From Enemella evansiae (GTDB lineage: Bacteria; Pseudomonadota; Alphaproteobacteria; Rhodobacterales; Rhodobacteraceae), in NCBI GenBank assembly GCA_017255395.1, contig JAFKDC010000001.1, forward strand, positions 310,001 to 374,000: a stretch of DNA of 64,000 nucleotides, written 5' to 3'. Every line of letters starts with the position of its first letter. Position 1 is the first letter of the stretch. Positions 18,424 through 27,700 of this stretch are shown here, piece after piece. Made by a program: the position numbers and the translations under genes. Below the pieces are notes generated by a model. That model made no database searches. It was given only the letters and a program-made list of their open reading frames with translations, and was not told where the DNA came from.

Positions 18424-20526
18424 ATGGCAAACCCCATCCGAGTCGGTCTGATCGGGGCCGGATATATCGCCGACTGGCACGCCGATGCGCTGGCGGCCAC
18501 CCCCGGCGTGACGATCTCGGCGGTCTGCGATCTGAACGAATCGGCGGCGCAGGCCTCGGCGGCCCCCCACGGCGCGCGGGTGTTCACAACGCTTGGGGCC
18601 ATGATCGACGCGCAGCTTTGCGATGCGGTGCATATCCTCACCCCGCCCAACGTCCATGAGGAAATCGCGACAGAATGCTTTGCCGCAGGCATACACGTGC
18701 TTGTGGAAAAACCTGTGGCCGAATCGGGTGACGGTGCGTCAAGAATGCTGGCCGCAGCCCAGCAGGGCGGCGCGCGTTTCCACGCCGGGCACAACTTTCT
18801 CGGCCTCCCGTCCTATGAGCGCATGAAGGCCGCGATGACGGCGGGCGACTACGGGCGCATCTCTTCGGCAGAGATCACCTGGGCGCTGCCGCTGTCGCCG
18901 CTGCGGTCGGGGCCCTACAACCTGTGGCTGCTGCGCGAGCCCAAGAACCTTGTGCTGGAACTGGGGCCGCATCTGGTGGCCTTCGCCCATGACCTCTTTG
19001 GCCCGGTCGAGGTGCTGCATGCCGAGGCGTCGAAGCCGGTGATGCTGCCGGGCGACGACCCGCGCCCGCAGACGATCCGGGTGCTGGCGCGGGCAGGCCA
19101 CGTCGATGTTATCTTCACCATATCCATGGTCGAGACGGTGGACGACCGCTCTGTCACGCTGCGCGGGTCCTCGGCGCGGGCGCGGCTGGATTTCGCGCAG
19201 GACGTTCTGCTGGTAGAGCGTGAGAATGCCGCCGATCTGGTTGCAAACCCCCTGCGAAAACAGCTGGAGCTGACCTGGCAGCACCGCCGTGAGGGCTGGC
19301 GGAACGCGCTGGTGCAGATGCGCAGCCTGAACCGGCAGAACCCCTATGGCCGCAGCTTTCGCGGCATGAACCGGGCGGTCTATGGCGCCATCGCCGACCG
19401 CACCCCGGTCGATGCGCGGTTCTCGGGCGAAAGCGCGGTGGCGGTGATGCGCACGCTTGACGCGGTGATCGACGCGCTGCCTGCTGAGGTGCTGGCGGTG
19501 AAGGCGCCGGCCGTGCGCAGCCGCGACCCGAAACCCAGCGCCATGGTCATCGGCGGCACCGGCTTCATCGGGCGCGCGCTGACGCGGCGCCTTGTGGCCG
19601 AGGGGCGCGATGTGCGTGTCCTGTCGCGCGGGCGTCACGGCCCCTTTCCCGACCTGCCCGATCGGGTCGAGACCATGGCGGCCTCTCTGTATGATCTGGA
19701 CGCGCTGACAGAGGCGATGCAGGGCATCGACGTGGTCTTCAACCTTGCCAAGTCGATGGACAAGACATGGGCCGACGCGCTGGTGAACGACGTGGGCGTG
19801 ACGACGCGGATCGCCATGGCCTCTGAACGGGCGGGGGTGAAGCGGCTGGTCTATACCGGCACCATCGCCAGCTACGACATGTCCGATCCGGGCGTGACCA
19901 TCACCGAGGACACCGGCTTTCCCGCCGACATGAGCGACCGCAATATCTACGCGCGCTCCAAGGCGGAATGCGAACGCCAGCTGATGAAGCTGCACGCGGA
20001 GCGCGGGTTGCCGGTTGTCATCGCGCGGCCCGGCATCGTCGTCGGCCCCGGCGGGCCCCTGCAGCACTGGGGCATCGGGCGCTGGCACGGGGCGGGCGCG
20101 GTGCGCGTCTGGGGCCACGGCAACAACATCCTGCCCTTCGTGCTGATCGACGATGTCGTCGACGGGCTGGTGCGCATGATCGACGCGCCGGTCACGGGCC
20201 AGAGCTTCAACCTGATCGGAGAGCCGATGCTGTCCGCGCGCGGCTACTTCAACGAGATCCACAAGACTCTGGGCGCGAAGATCCGCGTCGTGCCGGGTAA
20301 CCTGCACGCCTTTTACGCCTCGGACGCGGTGAAATACGGGCTGAAGAAATACGCGCTGCGGCGGCCCGGGGTTATCCGCCCTTCGCTGGCGGACTGGAAA
20401 AGCCGGGCGCATTTCTCGCCCTTCGACAACAGGCGCCCCAAGGCGGCGTTGGGCTGGCAGCCCGAGACCGATCGCCCCACCTTTGTTGACAAGGCGATTG
20501 CGCGTGCCAATCTCTTTGGCTTCTAG
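18424..20526 (+). CDS. Fusion protein: Gfo/Idh/MocA oxidoreductase + NAD-dependent epimerase
   Basis: This 700-residue protein has two enzyme domains. Residues 1 to about 345 are a Gfo/Idh/MocA oxidoreductase (VGLIGAGYIADWHADAL at the N-terminus, VLVEKPVAES near residue 93). From about 373 to 700 it is an extended SDR (VIGGTGFIGRALTRRL, a YxxxK equivalent in NIYARSKAE, and the GPGGPLQHWG substrate loop). Both are full-length. The same two families occur as separate adjacent genes at 14091 and 15215 in the same operon. Fusion suggests consecutive steps with a channelled nucleotide-sugar intermediate, but the substrate is unknown. ATG 18424 lies 7 bases after the GT2 gene. Confidence 0.85.
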   Translation: MANPIRVGLIGAGYIADWHADALAATPGVTISAVCDLNESAAQASAAPHGARVFTTLGAMIDAQLCDAVHILTPPNVHEEIATECFAAGIHVLVEKPVAESGDGASRMLAAAQQGGARFHAGHNFLGLPSYERMKAAMTAGDYGRISSAEITWALPLSPLRSGPYNLWLLREPKNLVLELGPHLVAFAHDLFGPVEVLHAEASKPVMLPGDDPRPQTIRVLARAGHVDVIFTISMVETVDDRSVTLRGSSARARLDFAQDVLLVERENAADLVANPLRKQLELTWQHRREGWRNALVQMRSLNRQNPYGRSFRGMNRAVYGAIADRTPVDARFSGESAVAVMRTLDAVIDALPAEVLAVKAPAVRSRDPKPSAMVIGGTGFIGRALTRRLVAEGRDVRVLSRGRHGPFPDLPDRVETMAASLYDLDALTEAMQGIDVVFNLAKSMDKTWADALVNDVGVTTRIAMASERAGVKRLVYTGTIASYDMSDPGVTITEDTGFPADMSDRNIYARSKAECERQLMKLHAERGLPVVIARPGIVVGPGGPLQHWGIGRWHGAGAVRVWGHGNNILPFVLIDDVVDGLVRMIDAPVTGQSFNLIGEPMLSARGYFNEIHKTLGAKIRVVPGNLHAFYASDAVKYGLKKYALRRPGVIRPSLADWKSRAHFSPFDNRRPKAALGWQPETDRPTFVDKAIARANLFGF

Positions 20527-20742
20527 GCGAGGCACGGCGGAAACCGTGAACAATTCCCGTAAAACGGACTTATTCTGGCCTGATTTCTTTGGTGTAACGG
20601 AAGAAAGATCGGCATTCAGACCGGAAACGGGGCTATCGCGCGTGACCGCAGGACAAGTCAGCATCGCAAGTCAGTCGGCGGCCCGCCCGGGTGGGCATGC
20701 CGCGGGTCGGTGTCGGGTTGCGCCGGGGCGGGAGGCATGAAC

Positions 20743-22305
20743 ATGATGGATCGCCCCCGGTTCCGCCGGAAACACCAGACAGCGACCGGCAAGAAGGCCA
20801 GCGACGAGTCCGTCGCCCCGGTCCCGCCCCTTGAAAGCCGTGCCGAACGCCTCGCCCGTCGCCGGGAAGAAGAGGCGCAGGCAGAGAGCAAGTCTGGAGC
20901 CGAGGAAGCCCGCCGCAAGGCCGAAGCCGAACAGCAGGCCCGCGCCGAGGAAGCCCGCCGCCGGGCTGAAGCCGAACAGAAAGCCCGCGCCGAGGAAGCC
21001 CGCCGCCGGGCCGAAGCCGAACAGCAGGCCCGCGCCGAAGAGGCCCGCCGCAAGGCCGAAGCCGAGCAGCAGGTCCGCGCCGAGGAGGCCCGCCGCAAGG
21101 CCGAAGCCGAGCAGCAGGCCCGCGCCGAGGAGGCCCGCCGCAAGGCCGAAGCCGAGCAGCAGGCCCGCGCCGAGGAGGCCCGCCGCAAGGCCGAAGCCGA
21201 ACAGCAGGCCAGCGCCGAGGAGGCCCGTCGCAAGGCCGAGGCCGAACAGCAGGCCCGCGCCGAAGAGGCTCGCCGCAAGGTTGCCGGGGAAGACCAGCGG
21301 CGCAGGGATCTTGCCGAAAAACGCCGGTTGGCCGAGATGCGGGCGCGTCAGGCGCGGGCGGATGCGGACCGGCTCGAGGCAGAGGCGCGGCAGGCTGCCG
21401 AGGCAGAGGCGGAGGCCCTGGGCCACGCCGCGAAACCGCCTGCGCTGCCGACCGAGGCCGCCGCGCCACCGCTGGCGCTGACCGATCCGGTCGCCGCTGC
21501 GGCGGACAATCGCAACACAGACCCGGCAGCCCGGCCCGGCCCGACCGCCGAAACAACCCACGCCCCCGCGCCCGAGCCGAACCGCATGTGGTCCAGGCTG
21601 GGCGAGATCACCGTCGACGAGCGCCACCTGCACCGCAACCGGATCATCACCGCGCGCCGCGACGACCCGGCCCATACCGCCTTTGACGTCTTGCGCACGC
21701 GCCTGCTTCAGGCGCTGCACGAACACGGCTGGAAGCGCATCGCGATCACCTCTCCGGGGCAGGGCTGCGGCAAGACCTTTACCGCAGCCAACCTGGCCAT
21801 TTCCTTGTCGCGGCAGGAAAATTGCCGGACGCTGCTGCTGGATTGCGATCTGCGCCGCCCGACCCTGCACCAGGTCATGGGCATCGAGCGGCCCGGCTCT
21901 GTCGGCGATATGCTGCGGGGGCGGACCAGCCCCGAGGACCACCTCAAACGCATGGGCCGGAACCCGGTTCAGGCCGGGCGCAACATCGCATTCGGCTTCA
22001 ACGACGTGGTGGAGCCCTATGCCTCGGAACTGCTTCAGGACCCGCGCACGGCCGAGACCCTCCACCGCATCGAGAGCGACTTTGACACCGATGTCATGCT
22101 TTTCGACTTGCCGCCCGCGTTGTTCTACGACGATGTGATCGCCTTCCGCCCGATGTTCGACGGTGTGCTGCTGGTGATCGGCGGCGGCCTGACGACCGAG
22201 AAGGAAATCAAAGAGGTCGAGCGGCGGCTGGGCGCGGATACCCCGCTGCTGGGCATGGTGCTGAACAAGGCCGAAGGCACGGATATGAGCCGCTACACCT
22301 ACTGA
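20743..22305 (+). CDS. BY-kinase-like P-loop ATPase (CpsD/CapB type) with long charged repeat region
   Basis: This is a 520-residue protein. ATG 20743 is chosen because it is seven bases from GGAGG; ATG 20737 and 20746 are alternatives. The C-terminal domain (about 295-520) has Walker A SPGQGCGKTF (about 337), Walker A' LLLDCDLRRPT (about 364) and Walker B VMLFDLPP (about 451), as in bacterial tyrosine kinases that control polysaccharide export. The C-terminal tail has only two tyrosines (SRYTY), fewer than the usual Tyr cluster. Residues 51-185 are nine near-identical 15-residue repeats rich in Ala, Glu, Arg and Lys, predicted helical or coiled-coil. There are no membrane segments. The partner is probably the separate Wzz-like protein encoded convergently at 22448-23782. 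Confidence 0.78.
   Translation: MMDRPRFRRKHQTATGKKASDESVAPVPPLESRAERLARRREEEAQAESKSGAEEARRKAEAEQQARAEEARRRAEAEQKARAEEARRRAEAEQQARAEEARRKAEAEQQVRAEEARRKAEAEQQARAEEARRKAEAEQQARAEEARRKAEAEQQASAEEARRKAEAEQQARAEEARRKVAGEDQRRRDLAEKRRLAEMRARQARADADRLEAEARQAAEAEAEALGHAAKPPALPTEAAAPPLALTDPVAAAADNRNTDPAARPGPTAETTHAPAPEPNRMWSRLGEITVDERHLHRNRIITARRDDPAHTAFDVLRTRLLQALHEHGWKRIAITSPGQGCGKTFTAANLAISLSRQENCRTLLLDCDLRRPTLHQVMGIERPGSVGDMLRGRTSPEDHLKRMGRNPVQAGRNIAFGFNDVVEPYASELLQDPRTAETLHRIESDFDTDVMLFDLPPALFYDDVIAFRPMFDGVLLVIGGGLTTEKEIKEVERRLGADTPLLGMVLNKAEGTDMSRYTY
20893..21297 (+). repeat. Nine tandem 45-bp repeats inside the BY-kinase-like gene
   Basis: Nine in-frame copies of a 45-bp unit encode ARAEEARRKAEAEQQ with few substitutions; units 1 and 9 are the most divergent. 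Codon choice is nearly identical between units, which points to recent duplication rather than convergence. Copy number is likely to vary between strains by slippage or recombination. Confidence 0.9.
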
Positions 22306-22377
22306 CGCCCCGGGACGCTTGTCCGCAGGGCTTTCGGACCATCGGTGCTGCGGCCCCGTGAAGGCCGCCTGAGCACA

Positions 22378-22416
22378 AAGAAAATCCCCGGAGGCGGACC
22401 AGTATGCCCCCGGGGA
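22378..22416 (-). terminator. Rho-independent terminator of the Wzz-like gene
   Basis: On the minus strand a stem TCCCCGG/CCGGGGA (22410-22416 with 22385-22391, 18-base loop) is followed by TTTTCTTT (22384-22377). It lies about 30 bases beyond the stop of the minus-strand Wzz-like gene. A second hairpin, GCGGCC/GGCCGC (22350-22368), lies between it and the convergent kinase gene and could act on the plus-strand transcript. Confidence 0.65.
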
Positions 22417-22447
22417 CCCTCCCAACGCCGATCAGTCTATTCCATTC

Positions 22448-23782
22448 TCAGCCACGGGCAATCCGGCGCGGCAGGAAGCGCCCCGTCAGTTCCGCGAGGG
22501 CTGGCACCCGGTCGGCCAGCAGCCGCGCCCCGGCAGCGATCAGGGCAAGGAACATCAGGATCTTGGCGCCCAGCTTCAGCCCGCCCATCGTCCGGTCGCG
22601 GGGGGTGGTGACCGTGGGGATCGACACGACCGGCTGCACACCCAGCATACGCTCCATCTGGGCGGCGCTGCGAATCGCCGGGTTCATCAGTTCGACGATG
22701 AAGGCGGCGGCCAGCCCGGCGAGGATGCTGGCGAACCCGCCCATCATCGCCAGCTTCTTGCGTGAGCGCGAGACCGGGAATTCGGGCACCAGCGCGGTTT
22801 CCAGCACCTCGAACCGGTCGGTGGCCTGACGGTCTTCCAGAAGCTGGCCCATTTCGGCCTCGGCCTTGCGGCGGGTGACGATGCTGTACTGATCCTGAAG
22901 CTTGGCAAGCTCGCGCTCCATCCGGTTCAGCTCGCGCTCCACCTCGGGGGCCCCGGCAAGCAGCGCCTCGATCTGCGCGATACGCTCGGTGATCAGCAGC
23001 TTCTGGTCCTGCAACAACTCGACCTGGCGCGCGGTGACCTCTTCGCGTTGCCGCGAGGTGGTCGCCTCCAGCGTCACGATCTGCTGGTCGAGATCCAGAT
23101 CGGTGTCGCGCAGCATGCCAAGCTGGGCGCGCAGTGCCGTCACGCCAGCGGGCACCTGATCGGCATTCTCGCGTTTGAAGGTGGCGATCTGGGCCTCTTG
23201 CGCTTCTATCGCGCTGGCGACGCGGGCCTCTTCGGTGGCGAAGAAGTCCAGCGTGGCCCGTGCGCTGTCACCGCTGCGGTCGCGTGACTGCTCGATCACC
23301 AGAGTCATCAGGTCGTTGGCCACATCCGCCGCTTTCTGGGCGTCGTTCAGCCGCACGGTGATGATCAGGCCGGACGGGGTGCTGCCGCCGGGCGCATAGG
23401 CCTGCGCTGCGTTCACGATTTCCTGAATCCGGGCGGCCCCGCGCATGGCGGCGATACGCTCGTTCATCGTGATGCCAGGCCGGTCGGTGAAAAGGTCGTG
23501 CTTTTCCATGACGTTGACAAGGTTGTCACGCGCCATAAGCCGCTGTTCGATCAGCCGCACGCGGCGCGAGGCATCGGCGTTCTGCGAGGCGCTGGCACCG
23601 GCCAGTTGGTCGGGCAGGCGGGCGTCCTCGATCTGGACAACGGCGGTGGCCTCGTATTCCTTCACCTGCCCCAGCGCGAAATGCACGGACAGCACGCAGC
23701 CCACCAAGGTCACGATGACAATAAGCCACGCGCGACGACGCAGGGCGGCAAAGACCTCTTCGATCGACTGGAACTGGTTCAT
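22448..23782 (-). CDS. Wzz/GumC-type polysaccharide chain-length determinant (co-polymerase)
   Basis: This 444-residue inner-membrane protein matches the polysaccharide co-polymerase plan: an N-terminal membrane segment (about residues 18-38), a long periplasmic coiled-coil region (about 160-320), and a second membrane segment (about 345-365) next to a PxxP-like stretch (LVPEFPVSRSRKK). An extra hydrophobic segment (about 408-426) lies near the C-terminus. It has no kinase domain; the ATPase is encoded separately and convergently at 20743. It should set chain length and couple polymerisation to export. It stands alone between the kinase gene and the PPTase operon. Confidence 0.85.
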   Translation of the reverse strand: MNQFQSIEEVFAALRRRAWLIVIVTLVGCVLSVHFALGQVKEYEATAVVQIEDARLPDQLAGASASQNADASRRVRLIEQRLMARDNLVNVMEKHDLFTDRPGITMNERIAAMRGAARIQEIVNAAQAYAPGGSTPSGLIITVRLNDAQKAADVANDLMTLVIEQSRDRSGDSARATLDFFATEEARVASAIEAQEAQIATFKRENADQVPAGVTALRAQLGMLRDTDLDLDQQIVTLEATTSRQREEVTARQVELLQDQKLLITERIAQIEALLAGAPEVERELNRMERELAKLQDQYSIVTRRKAEAEMGQLLEDRQATDRFEVLETALVPEFPVSRSRKKLAMMGGFASILAGLAAAFIVELMNPAIRSAAQMERMLGVQPVVSIPTVTTPRDRTMGGLKLGAKILMFLALIAAGARLLADRVPALAELTGRFLPRRIARG

Positions 23783-24050
23783 TTTTCTCGCTTTCCCGCA
23801 AAGATGCCCCCAATGCGGAGACAGCCCGTCCCGGTTGCGTCCCGATCTCGTCGGGATTGCGTCCGGTCCGCGCCACCTTCAGGCCATAATCTAGGCGAAG
23901 CGCCGCAATTTCGCCACGGATTTTCCGGGCATCCGCAGGAAACAATGCGTGTCCGTCGCGTGAACCGGCGCCACATTTTCGCCTTAAACTCAAAAAGTTA
24001 AGAGAATTCAGCGCCAAATGTGGCGCCCGGTTGGCGGGATGGGCGGGGGA

Positions 24051-24713
24051 TCAGTCGGGCGCGTGGCCCAAAGACAGGATCAGCCGTGGCCCGGCGGCCT
24101 GCGCAAGGCGCAGGGGTTGCCGGGAATCGGGCGCGAATCTGGCCGTCTCCGGGTGTTGCGGAAAGCGGGCCTCGCCGCTTCGCAGATCGACCGTCAGACC
24201 ATGGAAGCCAAAGACCGTCCGGCTGCGCGGATACTGCGCCTTGTAAAGCGCCTCTTTCGCGGAAAAAAGCCTGCGCGCCAGCGCGGGCAGGTCCCCGGCA
24301 GGCCGGTCCGCGATCTCTTCGGGGCGGCAGATCTCGGCGATCAGTTCCACGGGCAACGGCTCGGCGGGTTCGATATCGACGCCCAGCAGCGGGTGCCGGG
24401 CGCTGTCGCCGACCACGGCGATGGCGGCCCCGGCGCTGTGGCTGATGCTGCCGGTGACCCCGGCGGGCCAGAGCGGCGCGCGCTCGGGTCCGGCGGGCAG
24501 CGGAGGCGTCTTGTGCCCAAGCTGCGCCAGCGCCCGGCGGGCGGCGATCCGGCCGGCAAGGAACTCGGCCCGGCGCGCCGGGACCGCGCGCGCGACATGG
24601 GCGGCCTCCTCGGGGAACAGCCTGCCCTCCTCGCCGATCCGGGCGATGCCCCAGAACAGGCCGGGGCGGGTGACCCGCCGAATGAGGTCCGGCAGGTCGG
24701 ACAGGGGACTCAT
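24051..24713 (-). CDS. 4'-Phosphopantetheinyl transferase (Sfp/EntD type)
   Basis: This 220-residue enzyme should transfer phosphopantetheine from CoA to carrier-protein serines. Diagnostic motifs are present: LLGVDIEPAEP (about residue 110) and LFSAKEALYKAQYP (about 150), with the Mg-binding Asp/Glu and the catalytic Lys. The length is usual for the Sfp group. Its start overlaps the NRPS stop by 4 bases (24710-24713), making it the last gene of the PKS-GT-NRPS-PPTase operon. It therefore most likely activates Ser1422 of the NRPS and Ser1815 of the PKS. Confidence 0.92.
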   Translation of the reverse strand: MSPLSDLPDLIRRVTRPGLFWGIARIGEEGRLFPEEAAHVARAVPARRAEFLAGRIAARRALAQLGHKTPPLPAGPERAPLWPAGVTGSISHSAGAAIAVVGDSARHPLLGVDIEPAEPLPVELIAEICRPEEIADRPAGDLPALARRLFSAKEALYKAQYPRSRTVFGFHGLTVDLRSGEARFPQHPETARFAPDSRQPLRLAQAAGPRLILSLGHAPD

Positions 24714-27700
24714 GCCCGGCGGCGCGCCCGCATCTCGCGGCGCCGCGCCATGGCATCGCTGCGCGACTGTGCGCGCTCGGGTGCTGCGGCAGGGGCCTGT
24801 GCGGGGTGCGGGGCAGGCAGGCCGTCGACCAGTTGCGAGACCCGCTCGGCAAGGTCCGCAAGCACCGGGAAGCGGAAGATGTCGGTGATCGACAGCTGCT
24901 TTGCGCCCAGCTCGTCGCGCAGGGCGCGATGCGCCTGCACCGCCAGCAGGGAATGCCCGCCGAGATCGAAGAAACTGTCGCGTGGCCCGATTTCCGAAAC
25001 GCCAAGCACAGAGGTCCAGATCCGCGCCACCGCCTGTTCGACGGATTTCGCGGGTTTGCCGGGCCGGGCGGGGGCGGCGGTGGCCGCCGCTTCGCGCCGG
25101 GGCGCCGGGGCCTCGACCCTGCGCGCGGCGGGGGCGGGCAGGGCCTTTCGGTCCACCTTCTTGTTCGGGGTCAGCGGAAAGGCGTCCAGCGCGACGAAGC
25201 GGGCGGGCACCATGATGGCGGGCAGGGTCTCGGAGAGGGTGGCGCGCAGCGTCGGCTCATCCTGCATACCGCCTGTATAATAGCCGACCAGCCGCAGGTC
25301 GCCCGGCTGATCCTCGCGCGGGACCACCACGGCCTGGGTCACACCCGGCACCGCCTCCAGCGCGGCCTCGATCTCGCCCAGCTCGATCCGGTGACCGCGC
25401 AGCTTGATCTGGCCGTCGACCCGCCCGACAAAGTCGATGCGGCCATCGGCGCGGCGGCGGACCAGATCGCCCGTCCCGTACATCCGTCCGGCGTGGAACG
25501 GGTTGTCGGTGAAGCGGTCCGCGGTCAGGTCGGGACGGTTCCAGTAGCCGCGGGTGACGCCCTCGCCGCCGATCCAAAGCTCGCCCTCCATGCCGACCCC
25601 GACCGGCTGGCGGTCGGGGCCCAGCACGTAAAGCCTTTGGTTCGCAAGCGGCTGGCCGATATTGACCACCGCCTCGCCGCCCGTGACCGGCTCGACCGAG
25701 GACCAGATCGTGGTTTCGGTCGGGCCGTACATATTGGTCAGGGTGGCGCCGGTCAGGCCCCGGAACTCGTCCACCAGCGCGCCGGGCAGGGGTTCGCCGC
25801 CGACGTATACATGTTGCACACCGCGCAGGGCAAAGCGCGCCTCGTCGTTCATGGCGATCATCCGCGCCATCGAGGGGGTGCATTGCAGATGGGTCACCCC
25901 GTGCCGCACGATCTGCGCGGCGATAGAGAAGTCATCCGCCGCAAGCTCTGGCGCGGCCTTCGCGGCCTTGACCACCTGCGCCAGCGGCTTCAGCCCCTCC
26001 AGCACCGTCTCGCGGTCGATGCCGTAGTCGATCAGGCAGGCGATTTCGGTCACGCCGATGCGCTTCAGGTCATCGGTCCGCGCCAGCGCATCCTCGACCG
26101 TGCCGAACAGCCCGCTGTCGGTGAAATACCGTTCGAAGGCAAAGTCGAGGATGGCGTCCAGTTCCTCGGGTTCCAGCCCGTCGAGTTGCAGGTCGAAGGC
26201 GTTCGACACCCCCTCGGGCCGCTTGAAGGCGGGAAAGGCCCAGGCGTATTGCTTGATCAGACCGGCGGCGGAACGCAGGTAGTCCTTCATCGGCTCGCGG
26301 GCGATCTCGCGCGCGTGGTCGCGGCTGTCCGACAGGAAGGTGTGCAGCATCAGCGTGACGCTGAAATTGGCCGGGTCGTGCCCCGCCTCGCGCAGCGCCT
26401 CGTGGTACAGCGCGATCTTGCCGCCGACCTCGTCGACGGACTGGCCCAGAAGGTGCGTCAGCACGTTGCAGCCCGCGCGCCCGGCCTCGCGCCATGTCTC
26501 GGGGTTGCCGGCGGTGGTGACCCAGACTGGCAGCTCCTTGGACACGGGGCGCGGCTGCGTCACCACCTCGTGCAGCGAGCCGTCCTTGCGGGGAAAGGCC
26601 ACCGCCTCGCCGCGCCACAGCTTCCGCACCGTCTCGATGCTTTCCATCATCGCGGGCTTGTTGGCGGGCGGCGTGTTCTCGGGGCGCAGGACGAAGTCGT
26701 CCGGCTGCCAGCCGCTGGCAATGGCCATGCCCGCGCGCCCGTTTGTCAGGTTGTCGATCACCGCCCATTCCTCGGCGATCCGCGCCGGGTGGTGCAGGGG
26801 CGCCACGACGGAGCCGCCGCGCACGCCGATCCGTTTGGTCACACCCGCGACGGCGGCGCCGGTCACGGCGGGGTTCGGATAGGGTCCGCCAAAGGCGTGG
26901 AAGTGCCGCTCGGGTGTCCAGACGGCGACAAAGCCGTTATCGTCGGCGAATTGCGCGCCTTCCAGCAGCAGGCGGTACTTGTCCCGGCCCGCGCCATCGT
27001 CGTTGCCCCAATAATACAGGCTGTATTCCATGCCCGCGCCGCCGGTGGGCATCGGGCCCTTCGAGATCAGCCCGCGATCCTCGTCGCCGGTCAGAACCAC
27101 CGTCAGCCCGCGCGCGGTGGTCCAGAACAGTTCCAACACCGAAATGTCGAAGCTCAGCGAGGTCACCGCCAGCCATGTGCCTTGCGCGGGGATATGCGCG
27201 TCCATGCCGGTGTAGAAGTTCAGCACGTTGCGGTGTTCGATCATCACGCCCTTGGGCTTGCCGGTCGAGCCGCTTGTATAAATCATGTATGCAAGGTTTT
27301 CCGGCCCGCTGAGGGGGGAGGGGTTGCTGTCCGGCGCGGTGGCAAGCCGGGGTTCCGCGTCCAGCACCAGCACCTCGGCGCGATGCTCTGGCAGCTGCGG
27401 CTCTACCCCCGCCTGCGTGACGATCACCGGGGCGCTGCTGTCCTCGACGAAATGCTTCAGCCGGTCGGCGGGGTAGCCCGGGTCCATCGGCAGGTAGGCG
27501 CCGCCCGCCTTCAGGATCGCCAGCGCGCCTACCATCAGGTCGACAGAGCGGCGGCAGCACAGGCCCACGACGGTCTCGGCCCCCACGCCCATCTCGCGCA
27601 GCAGGTACGCGGCGCGGTTGGCGCGGGCGTTCAGGTCGGCGTAGGTCACGCGCTGGTCCTCGAAGATCAGCGCCACGGCGTCGGGGGTCCTGGCCACCTG

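Noticed and set aside
20893-21297. Regular 45-bp repeats that could be taken for a CRISPR array.
   Set aside because: There are no unique spacers; units are contiguous, in frame and encode a uniform 15-residue helical repeat inside the kinase gene.
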